DNA of 33,289 nt from Pseudomonas sp. KK4. GTDB lineage: Bacteria > Pseudomonadota > Gammaproteobacteria > Pseudomonadales > Pseudomonadaceae. The DNA lies in contig NZ_LYVP01000058.1 in assembly GCF_001984065.1 (NCBI RefSeq), positions 1-33,289 on the forward strand. Reading direction: 5' to 3'. The notes under the pieces were generated by a model, which was not told where the DNA came from, ran no database searches, and was given only the letters and a program-made list of their open reading frames with translations. Position numbers and translations under genes: made by a program. How positions within the stretch are numbered: the stretch's first letter is position 1; each line of letters begins with the position of its first letter. Below are positions 26,249 to 33,280 of this stretch, piece after piece.

Positions 26249-26262
26249 CGTCAGCGCTGACG
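26249..26262. promoter_or_regulatory. Perfect 14-bp palindrome upstream of the initiating transferase
   Basis: cgtcagcgctgacg is a perfect palindrome ending 28 nt before the start codon of the sugar-phosphate transferase gene. It could be a dimer-binding operator or a small RNA hairpin. No factor can be named from the sequence. Confidence 0.3.
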
Positions 26263-26369
26263 GGCGGGCACGGCAAGACCCCCGCAGGCTTTTCAGTAGC
26301 TCGGTAGAGGTGAAGCGAACGGGGTGTGGTGGCAGGAAAAAGGCGAAGCAACAGGCCGGGTGAACAGGG

Positions 26370-26393
26370 GGTGAGGGGATCAATCCCCTCACC
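26370..26393. repeat. REP-like hairpin between wzc and the initiating transferase
   Basis: ggtgagggga (26370-26379) and tcccctcacc (26384-26393) form a 10-bp perfect stem with a 4-nt loop. There is no T-run on the minus side, so it is not a classical terminator. It is the same repeat family as the element at 4188-4219. It sits in the largest gap (222 nt) of the polysaccharide gene block. Confidence 0.7.
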
Positions 26394-26443
26394 ACAGGAT
26401 TGCGCTTGCTCGAGGGTCTTCTTAGATGTACGGCATCAGGCCG

Positions 26444-28759
26444 TTAGCGCGGGGCGAAGTCGTAGTTATAAAAGGTCTTGGAATGGTGGTAGCCGTACTT
26501 GCGCGCCTTGCGCAGGTCGACCTGGTTGAGGACGGTGCCGAACACCGACACCTGGCTCTGCTGCAACATGGCCAGGCCTCTTTGCACCTGGCTGATCGGC
26601 GTGCTGTCGGCCTTGACCACATAGATCACCGCGTCCGAATGCTTGGCCAGCAGCAGCGCGTCGCTGATCATCTCCGAAGGCGGTGAGTCGATGATGATGT
26701 GGCGGTAGCGGGACTTCAGCGCGTCCAGCATGCGCGCCATGCGCGGCGAGCTGAGCAAGTCCTGCGGCGGAGGCTGGCGTGACGCGTTGAGTGCCTCGGC
26801 AGGGGACGGCAGGCGTGGCGCCGCAAACAGGTCCATAGAAGGCGGCAAGACTTTCCCGGCCGGCAGCATGTCCAGATTGCCCACCGATACGATGCAGTCC
26901 TCGAGCCTGGCCGTGCCGGCAATCACATTGGCCAGCCCCGGGCTGTCCGGCGGAAAGTCGAAGTTCAGCGACAGGGTGGGTTGGCGCATGTCGGCATCGA
27001 TCAGCAGCACCCGCTCCAGGGACGCCAGGGAGCTGGCCAGATTGTTGGCAATGGTGCTCTTGCCCTCACCGGCGACGGTCGACGTCACCAGCACCACCTG
27101 CGACGGCATTTCGCTGCCTTGCAACATCAGCCAGGTGCGCACATTGCGAATGGTCTCGGAAAACCGCGGGTTGTCGTTGTCTTCGAACAGGCGTGCCAAT
27201 TGCCGACGGCTTTTTTTCGTTACCAACGGCACGACGCTGAGCAGCGGAATGTTGAGCGCGCTTTCGATCGTCTCGTCGGTTTTGAAGGTGTTGCTCAGGC
27301 TCTCGAACAGCAAGGCCAAGGCAACGCCGATCACCGCAGCGACCAGGCCGACGATCCCGACAATCAATGTCTTGCGCGGTTTGCTTGGCTCCGTCGGCAC
27401 GATGGCGGGGTCGACGATGCGCACTTTGGTCGAGTCCATGTCGGCGGTGGCGGTGGTTTCTTTCAAACGGGTGACGAAGGTCTCATAGAGTGCGCGGGTG
27501 CTGTCGACCTCACGCTGGAACTCGCGCAGCTGGAATTCCTTGCGGGCAATGTCCTGGATTTGCGCCTTGTTGCTGTTGAAGGACTGGCGCAGCGAGGCTT
27601 CACTGGCCGAGGCGAGCTGATATTGCCGCTCGATACCGGCCACGACTTGCTGGACCTGAAGTTGCAGGCTGGTGGTGGCGGTGCGCAATTCCGACTGCGC
27701 CGACACCAGGCTCGGGTGTTTGGGGCCATATCGCCCCGACAGTTCCTCGACCTTGGCCTGTGCCTTGGCCCGTTCCGCCTGGAATTGCTGGACCAACGGG
27801 TTACTCAACACCGCCGGTACGCTGGACAGTCGGCTCAGGTCGCCGTTGCCCAAGGCCTTGGCCTGGCGGTACTCGCTTTCGGCTTCGGCGCGATTGCGAC
27901 GGGCGTCGACCATGCGATTGCCGGTCATTTCCAGTTCGTTGGCGCTGATGGTGGCAACGCCGCCGACGTCGACCAGGCCTTGCTCTTCCCGGTAGCCCTG
28001 GAGCTTTTTCTCGGCCGCGCGCAGGTTGTTGCGCAGTTCAACCAGCCGGGTGTTCATCCAGGCCGTGGTGGTTTGCGAGGATTTTTCGCTGGTGTCCAGC
28101 TGGCTGTCGGTAAAGCCCTTCGCCAGGGCGTTGGCGGTGGCGGCTGCCAGCGCAGGGTCCGGCAGTTCCACCTCGATTTCCAGCAGTTGGCTTTTGCCGA
28201 CGAACTTTACGCTGGTGTGCAGCATGAGGTTCTGCGTGACCTGATTGAACACATCGTCTTCGGTGAGCGTCTCTTTGGGCGGTATCCACTGAGCCAGCTC
28301 GGGGATCCATTTATCGAGCCCAAGGTCGGACAGCCATGCGCGCGGGGTGAACCATGACGTCGGCTGCTGGCGCGGATCGGTGACCGGGTGGGTGGTCAGG
28401 CCCAGTTGTTTGACCGCCCGTTCCGCCAGGTCCCGCGATTGCAGGAGCGCCTGTTGCGTCTGCAGGTAATCGGTGCCGTTGCCGCCTGAGTCCTTGACTT
28501 GTTGCTGGAAGGACATCAGCGGCGGTGTCTTGTCGTTGAACAACAAGGTGACGCTGCCGACGTATTGCGGGGTGATGTTGGAGACCACAATGATCGCCAG
28601 CAGGCTGCTCACCAGCACCAGCCACCCGATGCTCCATTTCGCGCGCCAGATCACCCTCCAGAGTTTCAGAAGATCAATGGTGTCCTTGTCTTCGCTGTAC
28701 TGCTGATGCAGATGCGTTTGCAGAGGACGTTCGACGTAGGTGCTAGGGCTGTTGTCCAT
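26444..28759 (-). CDS. wzc: Wzc-like polysaccharide co-polymerase and bacterial tyrosine kinase
   Basis: A 771-residue PCP-2a protein of the inner membrane. A Wzz domain with TM1 at about 43-62 is followed by a long coiled-coil periplasmic region, then TM2 at about 464-485. The cytoplasmic kinase has Walker A STVAGEGKST (560-569), Walker A' LLIDAD (585-590) and Walker B IIIDSPP (688-694). The C-terminal tyrosine cluster has Tyr755, 757, 764 and 766. Such proteins set chain length and couple polymerisation to export through cyclic autophosphorylation. An unusual 25-30-residue Pro/Ala-rich stretch (about 640-667) interrupts the normal loop before the DLLSSPRM segment. No Wzb-type phosphatase gene is in the window. 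It starts 2 nt after wza. Confidence 0.92.
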   Translation of the reverse strand: MDNSPSTYVERPLQTHLHQQYSEDKDTIDLLKLWRVIWRAKWSIGWLVLVSSLLAIIVVSNITPQYVGSVTLLFNDKTPPLMSFQQQVKDSGGNGTDYLQTQQALLQSRDLAERAVKQLGLTTHPVTDPRQQPTSWFTPRAWLSDLGLDKWIPELAQWIPPKETLTEDDVFNQVTQNLMLHTSVKFVGKSQLLEIEVELPDPALAAATANALAKGFTDSQLDTSEKSSQTTTAWMNTRLVELRNNLRAAEKKLQGYREEQGLVDVGGVATISANELEMTGNRMVDARRNRAEAESEYRQAKALGNGDLSRLSSVPAVLSNPLVQQFQAERAKAQAKVEELSGRYGPKHPSLVSAQSELRTATTSLQLQVQQVVAGIERQYQLASASEASLRQSFNSNKAQIQDIARKEFQLREFQREVDSTRALYETFVTRLKETTATADMDSTKVRIVDPAIVPTEPSKPRKTLIVGIVGLVAAVIGVALALLFESLSNTFKTDETIESALNIPLLSVVPLVTKKSRRQLARLFEDNDNPRFSETIRNVRTWLMLQGSEMPSQVVLVTSTVAGEGKSTIANNLASSLASLERVLLIDADMRQPTLSLNFDFPPDSPGLANVIAGTARLEDCIVSVGNLDMLPAGKVLPPSMDLFAAPRLPSPAEALNASRQPPPQDLLSSPRMARMLDALKSRYRHIIIDSPPSEMISDALLLAKHSDAVIYVVKADSTPISQVQRGLAMLQQSQVSVFGTVLNQVDLRKARKYGYHHSKTFYNYDFAPR

Positions 28760-28761
28760 GA

Positions 28762-29295
28762 TTAGAAAAAGCCTTGTGCAATGGAAATGGTATCGCCGGG
28801 GGCAATCGTGGTGCTGCGGGTGACTTCATCGGTCAGGGTGGTGCCGCCATCACCGCGCACGATGGTCACGCGCTTGATCGAAGCCCGTTCGGTCAGGCCA
28901 CCGCCCAGGGCAATGGCTTTCTCCAGGGTCAGGCCGGGTATGAACGGATAATTGCCGGGTTTTTTCACTTCACCGTTGATGTAGAACGGCCGGTATTCGA
29001 TCTGGCTCAAACTGACTTTCGGGTCGATCAGGTAGCCTTGCTTGAGCCCGTCGACGATGATTTTTTCGACTTGGCCCGGGGTCATGCCCTTCGCCGAAAT
29101 CTCCCCCAGAAAGGGGTAGGAAAAGGTGCCGGCATCGCTCAGGCGGATCTTTTTCAGGCTCAGCTCCGGCTCGCCGAACACGATGATGCGCAACACATCG
29201 CCGGCGGCCAGTTTGTATTGGGTGCCGGGGTCTGCCGCATAGGTGTCGGGCAGTACCGCCAATGCGAACAACAGGCCAAGAGTGTGTGATTTCAT
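28762..29295 (-). CDS. wza: Short Wza-like polysaccharide export protein (OPX)
   Basis: A 177-residue exported protein with a cleavable Sec signal ending TYA-ADP. It has one polysaccharide-export domain (YKLAAGDVLRIIVFGEPELS, YPFLGEISAKG, about 27-100) and one SLBB-type domain (YINGEVKKPGNY, about 103-175). E. coli Wza is about twice as long, is a lipoprotein, and ends in a membrane-crossing amphipathic helix. Here there is no lipobox, no second SLBB and no C-terminal helix, so this protein cannot form the outer-membrane pore itself. The adjacent beta-barrel gene is the likely partner. The start has GAGGG 7 nt upstream. Confidence 0.88.
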   Translation of the reverse strand: MKSHTLGLLFALAVLPDTYAADPGTQYKLAAGDVLRIIVFGEPELSLKKIRLSDAGTFSYPFLGEISAKGMTPGQVEKIIVDGLKQGYLIDPKVSLSQIEYRPFYINGEVKKPGNYPFIPGLTLEKAIALGGGLTERASIKRVTIVRGDGGTTLTDEVTRSTTIAPGDTISIAQGFF

Positions 29296-29307
29296 GGCGA
29301 AACCCTC

Positions 29308-30468
29308 TTAAAGGCTGACGTTGAAGCTGATCTGAAAGATGTTGCGGGTGTAACTCTCGTTGTCGGCATCCGAGTCGTTGTCGCGGTACCGATAGCCGAG
29401 TTCGATATCCAGCCAGCGGCGCATCGCGTACACCACGGCCAGGTTGTAGGCCTGCAGGTTGTCCGTGCGGCTTTGGCCTTCGTAGACATAACGACCGTAC
29501 CCGGCCTGTGCCACGGTCGTGATCCGCTCGGTCCAGCCATGGCGCCATCCGACCTGGGTAAAGGTCGACTTGACGGCATCGGCGCCATCGTCGCCCTCGG
29601 CCAGGGCCTGGCGGGCGAGGAAGGTGAAGGTGGAATAGGTGCGTGGCTGCCACTGCACGTCTACTTGCCATGTGGGGTTATCGAGGTTCTTCGATTCACT
29701 GCTGTCGAAGTCCTTTTTCTCGTAGCCAATGCGGACTTTACCGGTGGTCTTGGCGGTGATGTCCCACACGGCACCGGCGAGTACGGCGTTGGAGTTACTG
29801 CTGCGCGGGCTGTTGGCTTGCAGGTAGTCAAAGTTGGAATAGTCGTATTCCAGCAAGCCTCGGGTATTGCTGCCGATGCGGTGGTACCAGGTGCTGGTGA
29901 CTGAGGTGGTATTGCGTTCCTTGTCGTCATTGACGCCGCCGCCATTGTCATAGCGAAGTTCTGCATAACTGGCGCCGAAATCGATCTGGTTGTCCGCGCT
30001 CTTGGCACCGTAGGTATAGAGGCCACCCACGCGTTTGTTGTTGAGCTTGTCGTTTTCGCCTTCGACCGCCGTCGATTCGGTGCGCTCGTACTTGCGGTAT
30101 TCGGCTTCGAGCGCCAGGCGATGGCGGTCGGTGAACTCCATGATGCTGTCGGCACGCACCCGTTGCGCGGTGTTCGAGGCACTGGTGTGCTCGTGGTAGA
30201 TGTAGCGTGTCGGTTGCCAGGTCAAGCGAGTGGCACTGTTGCGGTCTTCAGCCTTGAGTTCGAAGGAGGGCGCCAGTTTGGTGATCATGGAGGATTGCAC
30301 ATGGCTTTCCAGTTCGCGAAAGTTATCGTCGTAACTTTCCGCGAATACGAAAGTTGGGGTGAAATCAAATCCATACACATTGATTGCCTGCGGGCTGGTG
30401 CTCCAGGCCATGCCCGGGTATAGCGAGGCCATGATCAATGCAACAGGGCAGCGTGACTTCAAGACCAT
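29308..30468 (-). CDS. Outer-membrane beta-barrel protein of the polysaccharide exporter
   Basis: A 386-residue exported protein. After a signal peptide (about 23 residues, ending AWS-TSP), the mature chain is a series of alternating amphipathic strands with tight polar turns, for example TSTWYHRIGSNTRGLLEYDYSNF and IELGYRYRDNDSD. It ends with the strand IFQISFNVSL. No enzyme motif is visible. Its place next to a short OPX gene and before wzc resembles the VpsM-VpsN-VpsO layout of Vibrio cholerae and the WzpX-WzaX pairing in Myxococcus. The ATG at 30468 has GGGAG 7 nt upstream and is preferred over an earlier start at 30492. Confidence 0.8.
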   Translation of the reverse strand: MVLKSRCPVALIMASLYPGMAWSTSPQAINVYGFDFTPTFVFAESYDDNFRELESHVQSSMITKLAPSFELKAEDRNSATRLTWQPTRYIYHEHTSASNTAQRVRADSIMEFTDRHRLALEAEYRKYERTESTAVEGENDKLNNKRVGGLYTYGAKSADNQIDFGASYAELRYDNGGGVNDDKERNTTSVTSTWYHRIGSNTRGLLEYDYSNFDYLQANSPRSSNSNAVLAGAVWDITAKTTGKVRIGYEKKDFDSSESKNLDNPTWQVDVQWQPRTYSTFTFLARQALAEGDDGADAVKSTFTQVGWRHGWTERITTVAQAGYGRYVYEGQSRTDNLQAYNLAVVYAMRRWLDIELGYRYRDNDSDADNESYTRNIFQISFNVSL

Positions 30469-30509
30469 AGTATGGCTCCCGAGCAAAAACATATAGCGAG
30501 GCTAATTAG

Positions 30510-31043
30510 TTATTGGTTTTGAAGTGCGGATTGTTGTCGTTCGACAATGTTCAATGGCACGCAAACGGATTGTTCGCGATTGAGAAACTGCATCAGGATC
30601 ATCACCCGATCGGTGCCTTGCGGGGCGATGAACACACCCTCCAGCGGCGCCAGCGGGCCCCGGATGAATTGCAGGTGTTCCCCGGGCTTGAGGGCTTCGT
30701 CCGGGCTCGATTGCGATGACTCGTCACAACGCGAACGCAGATGCTCGATGACGTGCTCTGCCACCGTCGCAGGACCATGATTGAATTCGACAATGCGGCT
30801 GATGCCACGGGTAGAGCGTAGCGGCGCCCAATTGTCATCGGGGCTGAGTTGGATAAACAAATAACCGGGGAACAGTGATTCCAGCACCCGCTGTCGTTTC
30901 CCGCGAATAACGCGCTCACTGACAAGTTGGGGGTGGAATATCACGTAGTTCTGTTGAAGCAGGTTGAGGTGTGCACGCTCATCCTGTCGTGGCTTGCATT
31001 GCAAAAGGTACCAATTAGGCCGTTCGGAGCTGATGGCTGACAT
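30510..31043 (-). CDS. rfaH: RfaH-like NusG-family transcription antiterminator
   Basis: A 177-residue specialised NusG paralogue. The NGN domain (about 10-105) has WYLLQCKPRQDERAHLNL, IRGKRQRVLESLFPGYLF and STRGISRIVEF, closely following E. coli RfaH. The C-terminal domain (about 118-170) is KOW-like: GEHLQFIRGPLAPLEGVF. E. coli RfaH has HTT at the beta gate-loop contact; here the position reads NWAPLRSTRG, so that contact differs. RfaH binds RNA polymerase paused at ops elements and suppresses polarity in long surface-polysaccharide operons. It is the first gene of the block, and an ops-like element lies in its own leader. Confidence 0.88.
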   Translation of the reverse strand: MSAISSERPNWYLLQCKPRQDERAHLNLLQQNYVIFHPQLVSERVIRGKRQRVLESLFPGYLFIQLSPDDNWAPLRSTRGISRIVEFNHGPATVAEHVIEHLRSRCDESSQSSPDEALKPGEHLQFIRGPLAPLEGVFIAPQGTDRVMILMQFLNREQSVCVPLNIVERQQSALQNQ

Positions 31044-31255
31044 GCTGGTAAACTCTTAAGTTAGCGAAGTTTAATCAGGCAGGGGTTCCAGGCGAACCAA
31101 AAGATGTCAATCAACAGAAGTCTGGTTTTTATGGTGGAATGCAAGGGTGTATCAATTATGAATCACAAAATGCTTCAGGAGAGTGCGCGACTTTTCCATG
31201 TGACGCTATTGAGTGCGTTTATCTGGCATTGGTCGCTGTGTAATTTTACAAGGTC

Positions 31256-31267
31256 AAAGCTACCGCA
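31256..31267 (-). promoter_or_regulatory. ops-like element in the leader of the polysaccharide operon
   Basis: The minus strand reads TGCGGTAGCTTT. It matches the E. coli ops element GGCGGTAGCGTG at 9 of 12 positions and includes the whole GCGGTAGC core, so the small non-template hairpin GC-GGTA-GC and its loop bases are kept. It lies about 100 nt after the predicted transcription start and about 213 nt before the rfaH-like start codon, where RfaH would be loaded. The identification rests on this match and the context. Confidence 0.6.
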
Positions 31268-31372
31268 CGGTCTGCACATTGGACCGGTTGGACAAGCGTT
31301 TTAGAAGTGTCTCTAGAACAAAGGGTCGGGAAGAAAAAGAGCATTCGCGCCTTGTTTCAATAGACCGTCATA

Positions 31373-31401
31373 GTTATCGGCCAGTCTTCGCGGTCTGTCA
31401 A
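31373..31401 (-). promoter_or_regulatory. Sigma70-type promoter for the polysaccharide operon
   Basis: On the minus strand a perfect -35, TTGACA (31396-31401), is followed by a 17-nt spacer and the -10 GATAAC (31373-31378; 4 of 6 matches). Transcription would start near 31366 and run toward rfaH. It is the best promoter match found in the divergent gap. Confidence 0.6.
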
Positions 31402-31646
31402 ACGTTCTCAGTCAAAAAACACGCCATTTATCCATTAGTCGTTTTGCCAGATTTCAACCCTTTGTTTTTAAAGATTATTTGCCTTTCGTCGAATCGCAAA
31501 AAACTTTTTGTGTTGCTTGTAGTCGCCGGCTGTTTGCTGGGTCAGTAGTCAAATGTTCATGCTTGGGTGTTGTTATAAAGTGTGGACCTGGTGCACTACC
31601 ACCGCTATAAGTAATTGCCTGATGTGTTGAATAGGGAGCCGGAACT

Positions 31647-32624
31647 ATGACCGTTCTTGTGACAGGCGCTGCGGGTTTTATCGGGTATCACACGGTCAAG
31701 CGTTTGTGCCTGGACGGGCATGAAGTGATTGGCATTGACAATCTTAACCACTACTACAGTGTGGAACTCAAGAAGGCACGGCTCAAGCAGTTAAGCGAAC
31801 TAACAGGCTTTCGTTTCCATACTCTGGATATTGTCGATAAGCCCGCCTTGATGGCGCTGTTCCAAGCGCAGCGGTTCACCGAGGTGGTGCACTTGGCCGC
31901 TCAGGCCGGTGTGCGGTACTCACTGGATAATCCGGACGCTTACGCGCAATCGAATCTGGTGGGTTTTCTGAACGTGCTGGAAGCCTGCCGGCACACTCGG
32001 CCCGCGCACCTGATCTATGCATCGAGCAGTTCGGTGTACGGCGCCAACAGCAAGCTGCCTTTCAGTGTCGATGACCCGGTCGAGCACCCGGTGTCCCTGT
32101 ACGCGGCCACCAAGCGCGCCAACGAGCTGCTCGCCGACAGTTACTGCCACCTCTACGGTCTGCAGGCCAGTGGGTTGCGCTTCTTTACCGTTTACGGGCC
32201 CTGGGGTCGGCCGGACATGGCCCTGTTCAAGTTCACCGAAGCGATCCTCCAGGGCCGACCGATCGATATCTACAACCAGGGTCAGATGGCGCGGGACTTC
32301 ACCTACGTCGATGACATTGTCGAAGGCATTGTCCGACTGTGTCCGAAGCCACCGGTGCCGGGCACGGGCAAGGAGGGTGTGAACCGGATTTTCAACATCG
32401 GGCGCGGCATGCCGGTCCCGTTGCTGGAGTTTGTCGACTGCCTGGAAGCGGCATTGGGCGTCAAGGCCCAGCGCAACTTTTTGCCGATGCAGGCCGGTGA
32501 TGTGATCAATACCTGGGCTGATGTGTCGGCGCTGGCAGAGTGGGTCGGGTTTTCTCCGCACGTGGAGGTTGCAACCGGCGTGGCGCACTTTGTGAAGTGG
32601 TATCGCCACTTTTATCAGGTGTGA
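31647..32624 (+). CDS. UDP-glucuronate 4-epimerase-like NAD-dependent epimerase
   Basis: A 325-residue extended short-chain dehydrogenase. It has the NAD motif GAAGFIG at 7-13, ASSSSVYG near 125-132 and the catalytic Tyr152-X3-Lys156 pair (YAATK). The segments DNLNHYY, LAAQAGVRYSL and RFFTVYGPWGRPDMA are hallmarks of the UDP-GlcA 4-epimerase group (LpsL/CapI/GAE). It would convert UDP-glucuronate, made by the Ugd in this locus, to UDP-galacturonate. It is transcribed divergently from the operon, so it does not share the RfaH-led transcript. Its start has a GGGAG upstream. It ends 9 nt from the convergent XRE gene. Confidence 0.88.
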   Translation: MTVLVTGAAGFIGYHTVKRLCLDGHEVIGIDNLNHYYSVELKKARLKQLSELTGFRFHTLDIVDKPALMALFQAQRFTEVVHLAAQAGVRYSLDNPDAYAQSNLVGFLNVLEACRHTRPAHLIYASSSSVYGANSKLPFSVDDPVEHPVSLYAATKRANELLADSYCHLYGLQASGLRFFTVYGPWGRPDMALFKFTEAILQGRPIDIYNQGQMARDFTYVDDIVEGIVRLCPKPPVPGTGKEGVNRIFNIGRGMPVPLLEFVDCLEAALGVKAQRNFLPMQAGDVINTWADVSALAEWVGFSPHVEVATGVAHFVKWYRHFYQV

Positions 32625-32633
32625 GTTTTGCGC

Positions 32634-33221
32634 TCAGAAGGTCGGCGGGGTGATCACCCAGATCACCACCGCGTCCACCTCGCCGGGGTTGCCGTAGCGG
32701 TGCGGTTGCTGGCTGGAAAAGCTGAAGCTGTCGCCTTCGCTGAGCTGGAAATGCCGTTCGCCGACCCACAGTTCGAATTGGCCGGACAACAGGTAACCGG
32801 CTTCTTCGCCATCGTGGCTGTAGCTTTGCTGGCTGTAGGTGCCGGGCGGGAAACGCGAGTGGAGCATTTCCAATTGCTGGCTGGGTTGCGGGGTCAACAG
32901 TTGGTCGACGATGCCGTCTTCGTAGTGAACGCTCATGCGACTGTTCTTGCGCACCACCACACCGTCGTCTTCGGGGTGGGTGCTGGCTTCGCTGGCGAAG
33001 AACCACTGGATGGTCACGCCGAGGCTGCGGGCGATGTTGAACAGCGCCGGGATCGACGGGTAGGCGAGGTTGCGCTCCAGTTGGCTGATGTAGCCGGCGG
33101 TCAGCTCGCTCTGTTGCGCCAGTTCCGCCAGGGTCATGCCCCGACGCTTGCGTAGGCCGCGAATGCGGGTGCCGAGGAAGTGCGGTTCGGCGGTGGATTG
33201 TGGGGTGGTGCTGGTGCTCAT
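32634..33221 (-). CDS. XRE-cupin transcriptional regulator (PuuR-like)
   Basis: A 195-residue cytoplasmic regulator. An XRE helix-turn-helix (about 16-72; IRGLRKRRGMTLAELAQQSELTAGYISQLER) is joined to a C-terminal cupin_2 domain (about 118-190; GEEAGYLLSGQFELWVGE, FQLSEGDSFSFSSQQPHRY) ending TPPTF. The order, length and final motif resemble E. coli PuuR, a putrescine-responsive repressor. Its targets may lie beyond the right edge or in the puuA-potF-puuB set about 20 kb to the left. The similarity supports the family but not the ligand. Confidence 0.85.
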   Translation of the reverse strand: MSTSTTPQSTAEPHFLGTRIRGLRKRRGMTLAELAQQSELTAGYISQLERNLAYPSIPALFNIARSLGVTIQWFFASEASTHPEDDGVVVRKNSRMSVHYEDGIVDQLLTPQPSQQLEMLHSRFPPGTYSQQSYSHDGEEAGYLLSGQFELWVGERHFQLSEGDSFSFSSQQPHRYGNPGEVDAVVIWVITPPTF

Positions 33222-33257
33222 GGGTCAGTTCCGAACCGGAAGAAAGGCGCAGTCCCT

Positions 33258-33280
33258 GTGGGAGCGGGCTTGCTCGCGAA
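33258..33280. repeat. REP element at the right edge
   Basis: A near-consensus copy, starting gtgggagcgggcttgctcgc, lies just upstream of the XRE-cupin gene. It has the same core as the copies at 147-170 and 10400-10486. A partner may lie beyond the window. Confidence 0.85.

Larger units (their letters stand above)
31044..31646. other. 603-nt divergent intergenic region: polysaccharide promoter and leader
   Basis: This A/T-rich gap separates the rfaH-like gene (minus) from the epimerase gene (plus). On the minus strand it holds a sigma70-type promoter (31373-31401), then about 320 nt of probable untranslated leader with an ops-like element (31256-31267). On the plus side the epimerase has a GGGAG ribosome-binding site near 31634. 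A TATAAA at 31574-31579 could be its -10, but without a convincing -35. The short open frames inside (31104-31304 and 31213-31548, plus strand) lack ribosome-binding sites and family signatures, and are not called genes. Confidence 0.7.

Noticed and set aside
31213..31548. 111-codon plus-strand open frame in the divergent control region
   Set aside because: No ribosome-binding site, no family features, and it overlaps the promoter and leader signals on the other strand.
31590..31605. Second ops-like sequence on the minus strand (GCGGTGGTAGTGC)
   Set aside because: It lies upstream of the predicted promoter, so it would not be in the leader RNA, and it lacks the GCGGTAGC core hairpin.
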